A DNA stretch of 64,000 bases, from positions 180,444 through 244,443 of the forward strand of contig VZRS01005488.1 of the NCBI GenBank assembly GCA_013398055.1, given 5' to 3'. The notes beneath the pieces were generated by a model that was not told where the DNA came from, did no database searches, and saw only the letters and a list, made by a program, of their open reading frames with translations. Numbering within the stretch: position 1 is the first letter of the stretch; each line of letters starts with the position of its first letter. The translations under genes were made by a program, and so were the position numbers. The stretch is from Ifrita kowaldi (taxonomy: Eukaryota; Chordata; Aves; Passeriformes; Cinclosomatidae). Below are positions 36,101-49,071 of this stretch, piece after piece.

Positions 36101-38114
36101 CTTATACTGTCAATTAACAAAAGTACATGATGTACATTATCATCTTCTCTATTATCTTTTTGTTTAAATTTGGCAGACTTAAAAATGTCATGTCAGAAGT
36201 TTGCTATTTGAGTAAAATTGTGATCAAGTACAATGTTGTTGCCTTCCTGTTTTCAATATATTGAATATGAAGAGTGGGAGACATGTAGAGATAGTCTCAC
36301 AAATACTGTTTTTAGGTGACTTGCATTAAATTCTAGTATTTCCTCAGCAATTACTGCTTGTAATCATACACAGAGTGTATGTTTTATCTTAACAGAGTTT
36401 TATCTCTACCCTGTTTTTCAAAGGTATGAGTCTTTCTTTTCTTCAATTCTCTTCTCTTCTCTTTGGTGGTTGGGGTTTATATTCACCTGTGAGGTTCCAC
36501 TTAAATGCCATTCACCTGATTGCTTTCCTCCACCTCCCCCCTGCATCTCTCTGGTAATTTTTTTTTTAATTTCCTATGGACTATCTGACACATGTAGTGT
36601 TAATTACCTCTACCTTCACAGAATATACATTGATGTCTTGATTACAATTGGATGCTTCTATTTCCCCCTTTAAGGCTTTTATCTGACGAGGTTCCTTATG
36701 TAAAACTGTATTCAATTAACAAATGTCTCTGCAATACAAATATCTACTGAATTTCAAGTCTGACCTAGCTTGACTTGCCACATTAATTGAATTAAAGTGG
36801 TTTCCTGGAAGGACATTGCTTATTGATGAGATGACCTAATCAAAATTGCCTTGGCAGGTATCCACAGTCAATACGGAGCCATATAGAATCTGAGCAGGAA
36901 AAGCAATCAGATTGAAATTTGCTTTCCAGTTTCTTTTGAAATTAGGGTACTTCAAGTCTTAAAGCATCCCTAATACAACTACATGAAATTCTGGGAGATA
37001 CTGTGTCATTTAGAAGCTGCATCTGAAAAATTTCCTCTAAAGCTACTGACTTGTTTTGGTGAATATAAAAAATGCAGATACTGTTATTGCCTGGGACTTC
37101 TCCAAGAAAATGAAATATGTCTATAGAGGAAAGTAATGGTTTAAGGGTTGACATAATCAAATTTTGGGTTTTCAGTACTTTCAGGCAAATGTACACGGCT
37201 CAGGGAGAAAGAAGATGCAAAGACAATGTGTGCTGGGGCAGAGGAAGGTCCAGAAAGGCTCATCTTTCTACCACAGGATGTATTTCATGGCAGAATAATA
37301 CAGTCCCAAGAGATTAAAACATATTTTGCTTACTGAGTTACAGGTGTCTTCAGGATTGAGGAGAGACAGTAACAGAAACCCACAGAGAGGCAGAAAAATT
37401 ATGACTAACCCTAAAAATTTAGGAAGTAGAAGAATCACAGCAAGGAACAAAGGAGGGCCCCTGAATATGCATGACAAGCATCTAAACTGATCACATGACA
37501 ATTAAAGTATTATAAAGGTGTACACATCTATAGCAGGACCTAGTCACATCATATAAATGTGAAAATTAGGTAAACAAGGAAAGAATTAGGAAAGAATTTG
37601 TCCTCGTGATAATTAAGAAATTTAACTAAATAGCTGTCTATTGGGAAAAGAATATTGTACGACCTAGACTTCTCAGCAGCATACACAGTGTCTTATGACA
37701 ATTTTCTGACACTTGCTATGTTATTTCATAACAATATTTCTACACAGCACCATGGTGGAACGAGAGGGAAGAAACTTTCTACACTTGGGAACAAAACACA
37801 GCTGAGGAATTTTGAGGGTTTAAACTAAATTTAAGTTCTCGGGAAAATACTGGGAGAAAAAAAATACCATCAAAACAATCAAATGGGTAACCACTAACAA
37901 TTTCTTTCTACAACGACATAAAAGGCTTTATGAAGGTTTCCTACGCTAGCACATGAATTCAGGGTTTTGACACTGCCCCATTTGATATAAACAGGAGGAA
38001 AAGCACAACATGTAGGAAAACAGATTATCACAAAGGCAAAGTGGCTCAGAGAAAATTCTCAAAAAGTATTATCAATGCCATTTCATCAAATGAAACAAAC
38101 ACATCTGTCTAAGA
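33183..38114. other. Unique AT-rich sequence, possible conserved patch
   Basis: No gene or repeat recognised. Short A runs occur at 34310-34320 and 34433-34445. Around 36750-36860 the sequence has several TAAT/ATTA cores close together and could be a regulatory element, but only conservation could show it. Confidence 0.45.
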
Positions 38115-38795
38115 TTCCTCTTGATTCAGGCCCACTCAGTGTTCTCATTAATGATGAGGATGCTGAAAGATAAAACATAACTTTAAATTCTGGGCTTCCA
38201 ACTGGTTGTCATCTTGACAATGTGTAACTATGATTTAAAAAATTGAACCAAGCAAAATTATCCTTAAATATAGACAGTATTTTGAATCTAGGGTCATCAC
38301 CCTCCTACAAAAATATTGTGGAAGTGTGGAAAAATGGTTTCACAGAAAAGGATTTGGAGGTTTTTATGGTTCAAGAGCTAAACATGATTTTATGCTGTTG
38401 TAAAAGCAGTAAATTGTATTTGGGATGTACCTGCTAATACACAGCCTTGAAAAGGCTGGGAATTATCCTCTACCGTACTTATTATGGATAAAGACTTACA
38501 CAGACTATCATGTCAAATTTCAGGCATTTCAATGAAGATTAGGGTCAACTGCAGATAGTCCAGAGGAAACAAGAAAAATTACAAAGAGATTAAGAGCTGT
38601 GAAAAAGGAGGAGGAGAGAAAACTATAACAGAGTAATAGAAGGTTATGATAAGTTTCCAAATACCTAAGGAGCTGCTGCAAAGAGGATAGCATGAATTCA
38701 TTTTCCATGCCTAGGGATTACACAGCCAAGAGTAACAGATTTAAACTGCATCAAAAGAAAGAACCAAGTCAGTCCTAAGGAAAAAAAAACAACCT
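38115..38795 (+). mobile_element. Ancient CR1-like LINE fragment (RT C-terminus and 3' region)
   Basis: Near 38145 the DNA translates to Ile-Asn-Asp-x-Asp, the remnant of a conserved motif at the end of CR1-type reverse transcriptase. It is followed by degraded equivalents of later CR1 blocks: GAAAAGGATTTGGAGGTTTT (38346-38365), a CAGAGGAAACAAGAAAAATT-like block (about 38560-38580), AAATACCTAAGGAGCTGCTG (38659-38678) and TTTAAACTGCATCAAAAG (about 38740-38757). Order and strand are consistent. Divergence is much higher than in the copies at 44692 and 56918, so this is an older subfamily. The limits are approximate. Confidence 0.65.
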
Positions 38796-38889
38796 ATCCA
38801 TGTGGAAGATAATACAATAAAACCTAATATGGAAATTGTGATGCCTCTGTCCCTGCAATCAGTCCCTTCAGAGGCACTTTGGCCTTCCA

Positions 38890-39495
38890 CAGACATGGGC
38901 TGACAGAGACCTAATGAAGTCTGACAAGAGCAAATGCAAAGTCCTGCCGCTGGGATGGAGTAACCCATGCCAGCTGCACACAGGGCAACATCAGCAAAGT
39001 GACAGCCAGCAGATTGAGGAAAGTGATTATTTCCCTCTACAGCACTTGTGAGACTCAACTGCTGTCCATGGGTACTTCCTGTATAAAGCACAGATTACAA
39101 GACATGTTGATGTACTGAACTGCAGCCAGCATGAGTTAGAGCCTGGTGAACAAGATGGATAAGGAGGACTGAAAAATGAGGCTGGTTAGTATTCAGATGA
39201 GAAAGTTCATGGGCCATCTTACCTTAATGTCTAATGGGAAGCTGTCAAGAATAGAGAGAGAGCATAAGACCCTCCTCAACAGTGACACATGAAAGGAGAT
39301 TAACACAAAATGCAATAAGGGTAATCTGCTTAAATGCAAGTAACAACAAAAATCACCATGAAGATTGTCAAATATTCAGCTGGCTTCTCAGAAAGATGTG
39401 TATGTCCATCTTTGGAAATACTAAAAAAACCGGGTGAGCAAAGTTCTCAACTACCTGATCTCATCTGGCCAGACACTAAGTAGCAGCTGCACCAA
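38890..39495 (+). mobile_element. CR1 LINE fragment, degraded
   Basis: Recognisable CR1 sense blocks are GAGACCTAATGAAGTCTGAC (38908-38927), TGCAAAGTCCTGCCGCTGGG (38936-38955), a GCCAGCAGATTGAGGAAAGT block (39003-39022) with TGTGAGACTCAACTG, and near the end CTTTGGAAATACTAAAAAAA followed by CTCATCTGGCC (about 39465-39475). The part between 39100 and 39380 is heavily decayed. It runs in the same direction as the older fragment just before it and may be a separate insertion of a different subfamily. Confidence 0.7.
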
Positions 39496-39707
39496 ATGTT
39501 CTCCACAGCTGCTGTCCATGAAATCAAATCCTCCTGAAAAAGAAGTATCAGGAATGACATAAGCATACTTGATTGTATCCTATATGGCAAAGATGACTGC
39601 ATCAGCTTGAGCTATTCTGTCAGTTCTATAACTCTAGAATTTTCCATCTTGTGGGGGTATTTTGAGGACATGTCCGTTGACAACAGAGGATCTATCAGCA
39701 GACAATT

Positions 39708-39830
39708 TCACAGAATGACAGAATAGTTGAAGCTGGAAGGGACCTCTGAAAATCACCCGTGTCCAATCTGTGTCTCAAAACTCAGTCAATTAGAGCAGTT
39801 GGCTCAGGACCAGGTGTATCTGGATAAAGT
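39708..39830 (-). mobile_element. CR1 LINE fragment (3' end)
   Basis: The sequence CACAGAATGACAGAATAGTT followed by GGAAGGGACCTCTGAAAATC is the reverse complement of a CR1 3' terminus. It continues through CCAGGTGTATCTGGAT before similarity is lost. It is opposite in strand to the two fragments just upstream, so three independent insertions lie within 1.7 kb. A long open frame across it (39727-40074) is an accident of the repeat. Confidence 0.85.
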
Positions 39831-42800
39831 TAAAATCAAGAAAAGAAGACTGCTGGTGACCAGTTTAGCTTCCATTTTGAAAGCTTGGGTCTCACATAGT
39901 AAGTCAAGTTTGCATGGCACATATTCCTGTCAGACCCACAGACATTTGAAGATGTCATATAAAACTGTCACTGGAAAAATGAACCGACCCGTAAATCAGA
40001 AAAATGCTTGCAACAGCCTTCATACATTTTTATTGCCTTATTTTTACCATCATCAGCATCACTTACAAGAATAGTGCAGGGAACCTGCTATCTTTCCTCA
40101 ACACAGCTGGAAAATTTAACTCAATTTTGCCTTACACCATCCCTTTCATGGGGTACTCTGCATGCAGTTATTTATCATAAACAAATAAATTAGCCTTAAC
40201 TGTTATGAGCAAGCAGAATGCTCTCAATTAGAGGTAGCACCTTCAGACTCTGTTCACTCAGCAGCAGGAGGACAGGAAAATGTTTCTGTTATTGAACTCC
40301 TTGGCACTGTCTTGCTCGAGGATATTTATTTTAATAAACACAAGGTCGTTACGCTGGCATGAGGACACCACAGGTTCTCCCTAAGTGTTACTCTCTGATT
40401 ACATGCTATCTATCTTGCTGTTGTATCTATAGCTGAGTTCTGTCAGCCTCAAGTGAGCAGCTCCTGTTAAAATTAGAAAAAACCTCAAGGGAGGGCAGTC
40501 TCATAAACAGAGGGCTCTAATTCTGGACAGTTAGCAGACAGCTCCATATGCAGGAACAGCTCCAGCTCCTTTGCACTGCTTGCTCTATCGAGCACCTGTC
40601 ACCTCACAGTATTGCATCTATCTCTGCGTACTAAGAACAAGGTTGTTGATGTCTTATTCACCTATTTTATTTTGTATGCAGAACAGAATGTAGCAAATGA
40701 TAATTAAGAAGATTTTTTAAAAGTTAGAGATGGTAGAATATTATCCTGACCGGATCTAGAACGAACAATTGCATACTCTATTTGACACTTCTCTGTTGTA
40801 GACTAATTATACTGTCAGATCAGCTAATGCCACTCAATTCTATGGATGTTTCAGTCCACTTCTGCTGCCACAAATCACCAATTTGCCACAGTGCGGAATA
40901 GCAAAAGCAGTATGATGAAAACTCACTCATAGCCCTAAAAAATCTTTTAAAAAAGATCGGTGTGCCTCCAGTGAGAACAGTCTCATTGTTACTTCTTGTC
41001 TGTAACAATGAATGGGGAAATAAATGCTCTTACAAAATATTTGAGAGATGATTTCACCATCTGTCAGTGATGAAATGACCAAATAGCCTCATCTAATATT
41101 TGGAATGAAGAAGGAAAAGAATTAAAAGATCATTGAAGGGGGAGGGACCAAAAAACTCAAACTCTCAAGCATTCATTTCCATTAACACTTCACCTATCAG
41201 AGATTTTCCTGAATCAAAACATAGAGACCACACTCCACCCTCTGTCATTCTATACATTGAAAAATTCATGGAAAACACCTTGCTGGGATTCTGTTTACCT
41301 AACAGATACAGCAGTGACTGGGGTTATTTGAATGAGGGTGGGGGGCAGACGGAATTTCTTTTTTTACTTATTCTAACCCAAGGAAAGTTTGGAAAAGAAA
41401 TTATTTCAAGCTAAAAAAAATATGATGCACTATGTCTCAATTCCACTAACAGAAAAGGATGCCTTTTTTTAAGACTTCACTTATTAATTAATCAAAATGA
41501 AACTTCAAATGTTCAGAGCAAACATATAGCTTAGAAGGTTGCATCTATGGCTTATTATTGCATTTGAAAATCATGTGTACACTGTGTGTCCATTTTCTCG
41601 GGCTCAGAGAATGGTAAAAACATTCTGAACAGTCATAGTAACATATAAGAGTGGAAATACTTCTGTGCTTCCTTCAAAAATGGATAAAAATTTGGCAGCT
41701 TCTACGAGCAATTAATCTTCCTGCTAACTCTGCCATTTATAACAAAACCTGTAATTCAAGAAGCATTTTTAATTATCTTACACTTTCAGGTTGTCAGCCA
41801 CTATGGTGATACATCACATATTCTTTGTTAGCAATGTTCTCCAGGATATCTGGCTTCTTAAACACTTTCTAGCACTTCAATTCCCTCAAGATAAATAACT
41901 TGCTCTGTATTTTGGTGAAGACAAGCAACCAAGTTCCCATTTTCAAATCCCATCATTTTTCCTACACACACTCTTCAAAAAAAACCAGTCTTCTCCACCT
42001 GGAAGATTTAATGGCAATTGACAATTCAGTCACAGAAAGAATTTCTCAGAGCTCTGTGTTCAAAAGATGCTTATAAAAAAGGTTCAGTGCATTTCTTTCA
42101 ATACTGAGCATGACTTTTTAACTGTGCTTGCTGGAATACTTTGCAGTGCCCAAAGCATCACCCAGAGCAAATGCAATCTTGTGTCATGTTTGCCATTAAC
42201 TATTACTTCCACCTGGTACATCGATTTAGCTCCCTTTCTAAACTTTAAGCACCCTAGGTACAAACTGTCTTCTCTGTAACCCCAACCAAACAAATTGTTT
42301 TACAGTTTGTCTTTTTAAAATTTACTGTGCTGTAAATATTCTTCTTTCTGATATTATTCATTATTAAACATATCTTCTGACTCACTGCACATGGTAAAGC
42401 ACAATTGCCTTAGCTTTCTGTGTCTTTTTGTGCCTATTTTGCATGCACTCCATCTCTACTACATATTACTATGCACATCCAGATCCATTCAATCCATTAT
42501 TGTCCTTGAAGTTCCCACAGGTGATTCAATGTTTTGTAAAACTGATGCTAGAACCACATAATCATAACTATTATTATTGCTGCTGTTATGATTATTAATA
42601 TAGTAATAATAAGGGGAAGGAAGCATTGATGTAAAAGCTGAGCTTTTAGATGCAAACATATTTCTTCCTTGGTTTGTTGTAGGCTTTACTGTAAACCATG
42701 TGCTACACAGATGCTGAACTTGTGTTGTGAAGAATCAAACATCCTTCTAGCAGACCTGCTGCTTGGCAGCTGAAATTTCCCCCAATGCATTTGTCCTTCA

Positions 42801-43811
42801 ATAAGTAAGCATCCTGCTTTGAGTTCTGATTACTCTTTGTGGGGAGGGGAGTAGAGAATGGAAGATCTGAATAGTAACTCTTAACATACTGGTGAACTAC
42901 ACAAAGGTAAATAAGAAACATAATCAGGACTGTAAATTACAAGAAAATGTTAAACTGTTCAATGTCTATTCAGGAAAACATTGTAATTTTTTTTTCAACT
43001 CATTAATAACCTATAAGAAATAACTTATTATTTGCAAAAGAGATAAAAACTTCCTGCTTGATTTCAGACCACAAGATTCAAACATGGGATTCAGACCTGA
43101 CAATGCCACTGTTGAAGTGCATCTCTCTTTGCACTGAAAATCTCCTTCTCAAAAATAAGTATTCTTCTTTTATCCACCCCCCTATTGTACAGAATCATTC
43201 AGTCTTAACTAATGTCCATGCTTAGTCACTAATATCACACCTTTGTTTTGAGCTGATTTGCCCCAGGGATTAATTTAACCGAATTTGGAAAATACTTTAG
43301 CATCATCTAACACAAGGTGTTGCATAAAGGGAGGAAGGGGGACACCTATTGTTTAATACAAGTTAGAGATTTAATAAAGAAATCCTCTGAGTAATCACAT
43401 ATTCCTGAATACTGCTGTGCATTTTCATTTAATAGCTCCAAAACTAATTATTATCTAGCTACCTCAGTGTTTTGAAAAACATAACATGCCGTTATTTTGT
43501 GATTGCACGTTATTTTTTCATATCAACCTTGTCACTTCAAGAGGCCTTAAAACATAATTAAAATATCAGAGATCCTGTGATTAAGCTGAAGAGAGGCTTG
43601 TGCTTTGAAAATTCATCATTCAGCTACACTGTTTAATGGCTCTTCAGAAAATTCTAGCTTAAAAGACATTTAATAATATGTATTTAATCAAGCAGCAAAA
43701 AGAATAGTTCCCATTTCTTTTATAAGGTATGTCATTACATTCAGCCATCAGGAACCACCTCTTTTTGGGCTGCTCTATAAGCTGCTGTAAACGGCAATTC
43801 AATAAACTGAG
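39831..43811. other. Unique AT-rich sequence, nothing firm
   Basis: No exon, RNA gene or repeat family recognised. A degenerate ATT/TAA-rich patch lies at about 42565-42612. Open frames are short and without domains. Confidence 0.5.
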
Positions 43812-43922
43812 AAAAAAAACCCAAAAAAAACCCCCAAAACAACAACAACAAAAAAAAACCCAACAAAACCAAAATAAATTAAAAAAACAAAACAAACAAA
43901 AAAACCCCCACCAAACAACACC
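43812..43922. repeat. A/C-rich low-complexity tract
   Basis: About 110 bases made almost only of A and C on the plus strand: A runs of 7-9, C runs of 3-5, and AAC/AAAC units. Long open frames that overlap it on both strands (Lys/Gln/Asn-rich one way, Phe/Cys/Gly-rich the other) come from this composition and are not genes. Confidence 0.9.
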
Positions 43923-44691
43923 AAGCTGGACATTTCCTGCAAGTGGGGCAGCCAAGTACCAACCCATCCACAAAAACAAGGAAGAAGGCTCAAGCTACCT
44001 GTCTATTCATCAGGCCATTCATTGTTCTCCCACAGAAAGGACTTGCAGACACAATGCATACAACAAGAAGCAGCTCAAAATTAGCATTTCACTGAAAAGT
44101 CTAGATGATACATACATGCTCTCATAAACATAAAAGAGATTTATTTTGTGATTCTAACCCATACTCTTCTTCTAAGTTATATATTCCAGCGCGCAATGAT
44201 AACAAAGTCTACATTAAAGTGGTAGAACAACTACACTAATTTTGAATGACACAGGCCAGGATAAGAAAACAGTATGTCAAAATAAATGTGGCATGGAGCT
44301 GGAATTCCCTTCCCTTTTTCCCAGACATACAAATCTCCAGTAAAATCCGCTCTAAGCTTCTCTGCTGCAATCCAAAATCAAATCAATAACCAAAAAATAA
44401 GGTGGTTTCAACACAGAGTAGTATTTTTTCATTAATTATCAGCAGTGTTGAAAAGTAAGAACTTCAGGACTGAACTACTGGCCTTTGGAAAACACTAAAT
44501 AAATTATTCATCTCAGCACTTCTCCATCAAGATGTTGTTGTCTAATATTCAAGTTCAGATATTTACTGGAGCATCTTTTCAAGCTACTGAATTTTTATAA
44601 CCTTAAAGCTCACTTGATAAGACAGCAAGGAGGTCTTCAAGCTTCACGTCAATAAAGACATCCCTATCATCTAATAACATGTAATCACAGA
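43923..44691. other. Unique sequence, nothing recognised
   Basis: Sequence between the low-complexity tract and the next CR1, with no supported feature. Confidence 0.55.
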
Positions 44692-45028
44692 ATATCCTGA
44701 GCTGGAAGGGATCCACAAGGATCATCAAGTCCAACTCCTGGCCCGGCACAGGACAGCCCCAAAAATCACACCATGTGCCTGAGAGCATTGTCCAAGCACT
44801 TCCAAAGGCTTTGTGCTGTGGCCACTTCCCTAGGGAGCCTGTTCCAGTGCCCAGACACCTTCTGGGTGAAGAACCTCTTCCTGATATCCAACCTAAATCT
44901 TCCCTGATAGAGCTTTGTGCCACTGCCTCCCGCCCTGTCCCTGGTTACCAGGGAGAAGAGATCAGTGTCTGCCCCTCCACTTCCCGTCATAAGGATGCTG
45001 TAGACCCCAATGAGGTCTCCCCTCAGTG
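44692..45028 (-). mobile_element. CR1 LINE fragment, well preserved
   Basis: The sequence starts AATCACAGAATATCCTGAGC, then GGAAGGGAT and TCATCAAGTCCAACTCCTGG. It continues through the CCTGTTCCAGTGCCCAGACA and AAGAACCTCTTCCTGATATC blocks, and ends at GAGGTCTCCCCTCAG. This is the reverse complement of the last 340 bp or so of a CR1 3' region. It is among the least diverged copies in the window and has typical CR1 GC content. The open frames on both strands (44603-44923, 44766-44990 minus; 44775-45029 plus) are shadows of the repeat. Confidence 0.93.
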
Positions 45029-48000
45029 ATAATTATGTGTGAATTATATTAGGGAATCCCATCAAAACAACCTAACACAAACATGGTCAGATTTCTAATA
45101 TTTAGGGAGTCTTAACAGCATATTATGTGTTGAATTCTAACATTCTCAGTAAGAAAGAAGAAAGGCAACAATCCACTTTAAAGATCAAAGAGTGAAGGAA
45201 AATGCACATCTAATGACCTGAAGGTTTACATTAATAACTTTAGTCTGTTTAACATCTATGAATAACCAGCATCTTCTATTCCAAAACCATTTCCCTTCCT
45301 AGAATCACATTATGGACATTCTCACATATGATTTTAAATATTTGAAATTTTGAGTGGGATAAGATCATCCTAAGCAGTTAGGAACTCACAGCTGAATTGA
45401 GAAGATACTGCTAATTACCGTAGAGAGAAAATATAATCTTAATGCTCGAGATTCAAGCTACTAGTAGGTTTAAAAAATAATAAATACTGTAACAAAAAAG
45501 AATGGATTATACAGCTTTAGATTTACTATGTTCTTACCACAGCTCCTGGGTAAAAAAACTGTCAAGAGTAAAACCTAGAAAGTAAGAATTTACTGGGTAC
45601 CAGGTAGCCTATAACTATGGGCCCATTCAACTTGCACTATTCAGCTTCTGAAGGTTAATTTTCTAGCCATCTTTTTTTTTTTTTTTTTTAAATTATCTGT
45701 GACAGAAAGTAAAACACACAGCAATTAGATCTTTTAAAATATCTCAGATTATGGAAGATATTGCAGAATAAGTACAGGAATGTAAGAAAAGACTATAAAC
45801 CAAACATCTTCATTACTCCTACAGGGAACTGTAGATTGCTAATTTCTCTTAAAAATCCAGCAGCTATATAAAATAACTAGCGCAGAGCATTCTCAGTTTG
45901 AAGACTTGTGTGTAATTGGAGACATGGAGAACTTCTCGTTAGCTTGCTCAAGACATTTTTTCAGATCTAATGTTTGCTAAAATGAAGACTAATTCATGAA
46001 CCAAAGCTCAAATAGCAACATCTTTAGGTGGCCAAAACAATAACCATCAGAGGGAGGGGGGAGCTGTTTTTTAAGATTTCTGCCAAATGCATGGAGACAT
46101 GAGTGGGGATTTCCAATTGCATGCATGCTATAGAATCCATGGATTTCACAGTTTGTTTTCATTATTTCGCAATGCCCCATTTGGTGCACCATCGTAACTT
46201 TTATCTTCCTACACTTATAAAGACTAGGCCAGAATTTAGACCTGGTTTCCCTATCCATGAGAATATTTCTATTTCCTTGACCTGAGTTTTACTTGTCCTG
46301 ACTGGTTCCACAAATGCATAATTTAACTCAAATAGAGGAAAAAAAATGTTACGGATTTGTCTATTTCAAGCATTTGGAAGTTAAGGGAGACCTTAAAATG
46401 ACTTGAAATTAATTTGGTGAAGCAAAAGGAGAGCTAAGGTACAGGAACTCTTTGGTCAGCTTCACCTTAATTTTGTGAAATAAGAATTTCACACAAGTGA
46501 AAGCTGCATTGGTAGAAAATGTCAAATCTACCACCCAAACCGAGCTGACATTAGTCAGAAGTGGGATGATAGTGCTCATAACTTTCTTATCAGCCTCCTC
46601 TAACAGGAGCCAGATAACAAGCTCAAAGTTAGAATGCCATATAACAGTGGGAGAGGACACTTAACTGTGGATGCAAAATCCAGTGAATCAGTGTGGACAT
46701 GTAAAACGCACAATGTAAAATCAGAAGGATATTACTCATGGACAACCTTGAGCTGTAACTCTTGCTGCCAGCAACTGACCCTCACTACGTGAAATGTTAC
46801 TGATGTTAACTAGCAAGGCTACAAAAGTCTTTATGCTGTAACGAAATGCCATTCTCACTTTACACTTGTAAAACTGAGCAGGAAGAGATTAGAATCTGGC
46901 TATAGCAATATCAGTATGTATGCACTAAAAAAATCAAGTGAAAAATTAATACATGCTCTTAAAGTCAATAGAGCTACCAAGGAGAGTTCTGGCTGTCTGC
47001 AGAAGAGAAAAGATCATACATTTAAAATATGCGATTTAAAAAGTGACCTGTTTCCCTTGACTTATTTACAAGGTCTGAGGTAAAGAGAAAAGCAGAAATC
47101 TTCTGTAGAGAGAGGTATGAATCACTGCAAGGACAAGAGGACACCCACGGTGCCACAGACAACTTGAATGAAGGGAGCCCAGATGGCTTTGAAGTAAATA
47201 AAAGTTCATTTCTGGCTACCCCAGCTTACTTATCAATAGCAAGGCATAGAGGAGTGAGCAAGCCTAGTGGACATCCATCATTCACATTTCTCCATTTCAT
47301 TATCGACAGAAAATGCACTTACAGCATGTCAAGCTGAAATAGCTCTTGGCATGAGTCAGAGAAGAAAAGCCATAAAGGATCAGCCAGGAGGAAATGTAAA
47401 ATTGTTTAAAACTGGTGAAGTGTTTGTTTCTCCCAGTTTCTGGAAAAGGAAACTGCTTCATTTTGCAGAAAACCCACTCGATAAAAAAGAACAATACAGA
47501 ATTTCTTATTTCTTGATTATTGTTGAAAAATAAAATAATTTTTTAGCTTCCATTCCTCCCTATTAGATGTTCAAGAGAAGGACAAACATACAGACAAAAT
47601 GACTATTTTCTAGAATATATCCTCTCCTTTTTCCTTCCATGCCTTTATGTTTTTTCTAAGATTGCCATGGTTTACTTACACCTGAGACATTCAGGATGAA
47701 ACAGTATTTTAAAAAACTGTTTTATGTATTTACTGGGTTAGTCATCCTTTACTATGTGTAGAGGCTGAGGCACATAAAGGCTTTGCCTACACTGCCTGCT
47801 AAAAGTGCTCTAATATCCTGAAGTTCTGCTCCCCTAGCTGTTTCGAACGCCAGTGAGGAATTCCGCTGCTCTTTTTCTACCTACACACTACTACCTCCTT
47901 CTGAAGGAAAATCAACACACTAGTCTCCTTTCACTATCCAGATGGAGGCAAATTCAGTCACGTCCCCATTGCTGAAACCATGTTCTGTAGCCATCAGATG

Positions 48001-48439
48001 ATAAAATGAACCTGAGAAATCTCAATGTAATATTTTATTCTTACTTTATCACTTCATCTCTGCTTCAATCAAAGGACTGTCAAACAATGTTATAAAGGAC
48101 AAGCAAAGCATCCAGTAGTTAATAACTATGAGCATTTAATATATAGCATAAATCAAAAGCCAGAAAAAAAACCACAGAATCAAGAAATTAACCATTTTGA
48201 GGGTAATGAGGGAATGTAAAAAAGTTGAAAAAAAAAAAAAACTTTCTGTGCAATACAGCTATAATATCGACAACAGCAGCTCATACTTTCTCTAATATTG
48301 CTGCTCACAGTAGGTGCCTGTCTCACAGGCACAAACTCTAATTACTCACAAATACACCCACTGCTATAGGTAGTAGATCAAATGATCACATAACTGATCC
48401 ACTCTTAAAAGGCATATAAACAAATATATACATAGTACT
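45029..48439. other. Unique AT-rich sequence with a poly-T run
   Basis: No gene or interspersed repeat recognised. An uninterrupted run of 18 T lies at 45672-45689. Open frames at 45989-46258 (minus) and 47267-47533 (plus) have no recognisable domain. Confidence 0.5.
45672..45689. repeat. Poly-T homopolymer (18 T)
   Basis: An uninterrupted T run. No upstream SINE body or processed gene copy could be identified on the opposite strand. Confidence 0.85.
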
Positions 48440-48480
48440 ATACATTATAATAATAATATATAAAGAAATAATAAATTGAC
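48440..48480. repeat. AT-rich simple repeat
   Basis: Degenerate ATA/TAATA units directly before the CR1 copy at 48487. Confidence 0.6.
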
Positions 48481-48486
48481 AGCCTA

Positions 48487-49071
48487 CTGAACAGGTGCCA
48501 GCAGTGGGCCCAAGTGACCAAGCCGTGGGCCGAGTGACCAATGGCATCCTGGCCTACATCAGGAATAGTGTGGCCAGCAGGACTTGAATCACAAGCAAAC
48601 CTGGTGTGAGTGTGGTGTGTGGAGCTGTGAAAGAGCCTCAGCCCCAACTCAGGTGAGGCAAGTGTGACTGCCAGAGTGGCTCCTGGATGATTGGGCAGAG
48701 AACTTTCCTTAACAGAGACCTTATCACTCCCTACAACTGCCTGAAAGGAGGTTGTTGTGAGGTGGGGCTTGGTCTCTTCTCCCAGGTGACAAGTAGCAGC
48801 ACAAGAGGCAACGGCCTCAAGTTGTGCTAAAAGAGGCTTAGATTGGATATTAAGAAAAAATTCCTCACTGAAAGGGTTATTAAGCATTAGGACATGCTTC
48901 CCAGGGAAGTGGTGGAACCACTGTCCTTGGAAGAGTGGAAAAATATGTAGACGTGGCGCTTAGGGGCGTGGTTGAGTAGTAGAGCTGGCAGTGTTGGGTT
49001 AGAGGTTGGATGATGTGGTTAATGGCTGATGGATGATCTTAGAGGGATTTTTCCACTTTAGTGATTCTATG
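48487..49071 (+). mobile_element. CR1 LINE fragment with an unmatched internal segment
   Basis: The CR1 sense blocks run in order. They are GACCAATGGCATCCTGGCCT with AGTGTGGCCAGCAGGA (to 48591), GAGACCTTATCACTCCCTAC with CTGAAAGGAGG (48714-48751), TTGGTCTCTTCTCCCAGGTG, TTCCCAGGGAAGTGGTGGAA and a terminal GTGATTCTATG at 49061-49071. Between about 48595 and 48705 the sequence does not follow the expected CR1 order. A near-repeat of about 20 bases (GTGGGCC and AGTGACCA words) occurs at 48502-48541. The copy is therefore rearranged or chimeric. Open frames on it are not genes. Confidence 0.85.

Noticed and set aside
43812..43922. Possible G-quadruplex on the minus strand
   Set aside because: There are four G runs (3, 5, 3, 5), but the intervening loops are about 8, 23 and 43 bases, too long for a typical stable quadruplex.
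43659..44127. Long frames on both strands across an A/C-rich tract
   Set aside because: They exist because the tract lacks T-A and T-G combinations needed for stops. The products are runs of Lys/Gln/Asn or Phe/Cys/Gly.
44603..45029. Three overlapping frames, up to 106 codons
   Set aside because: All lie on the CR1 copy at 44692-45028 and are shadows of the repeat in both directions.
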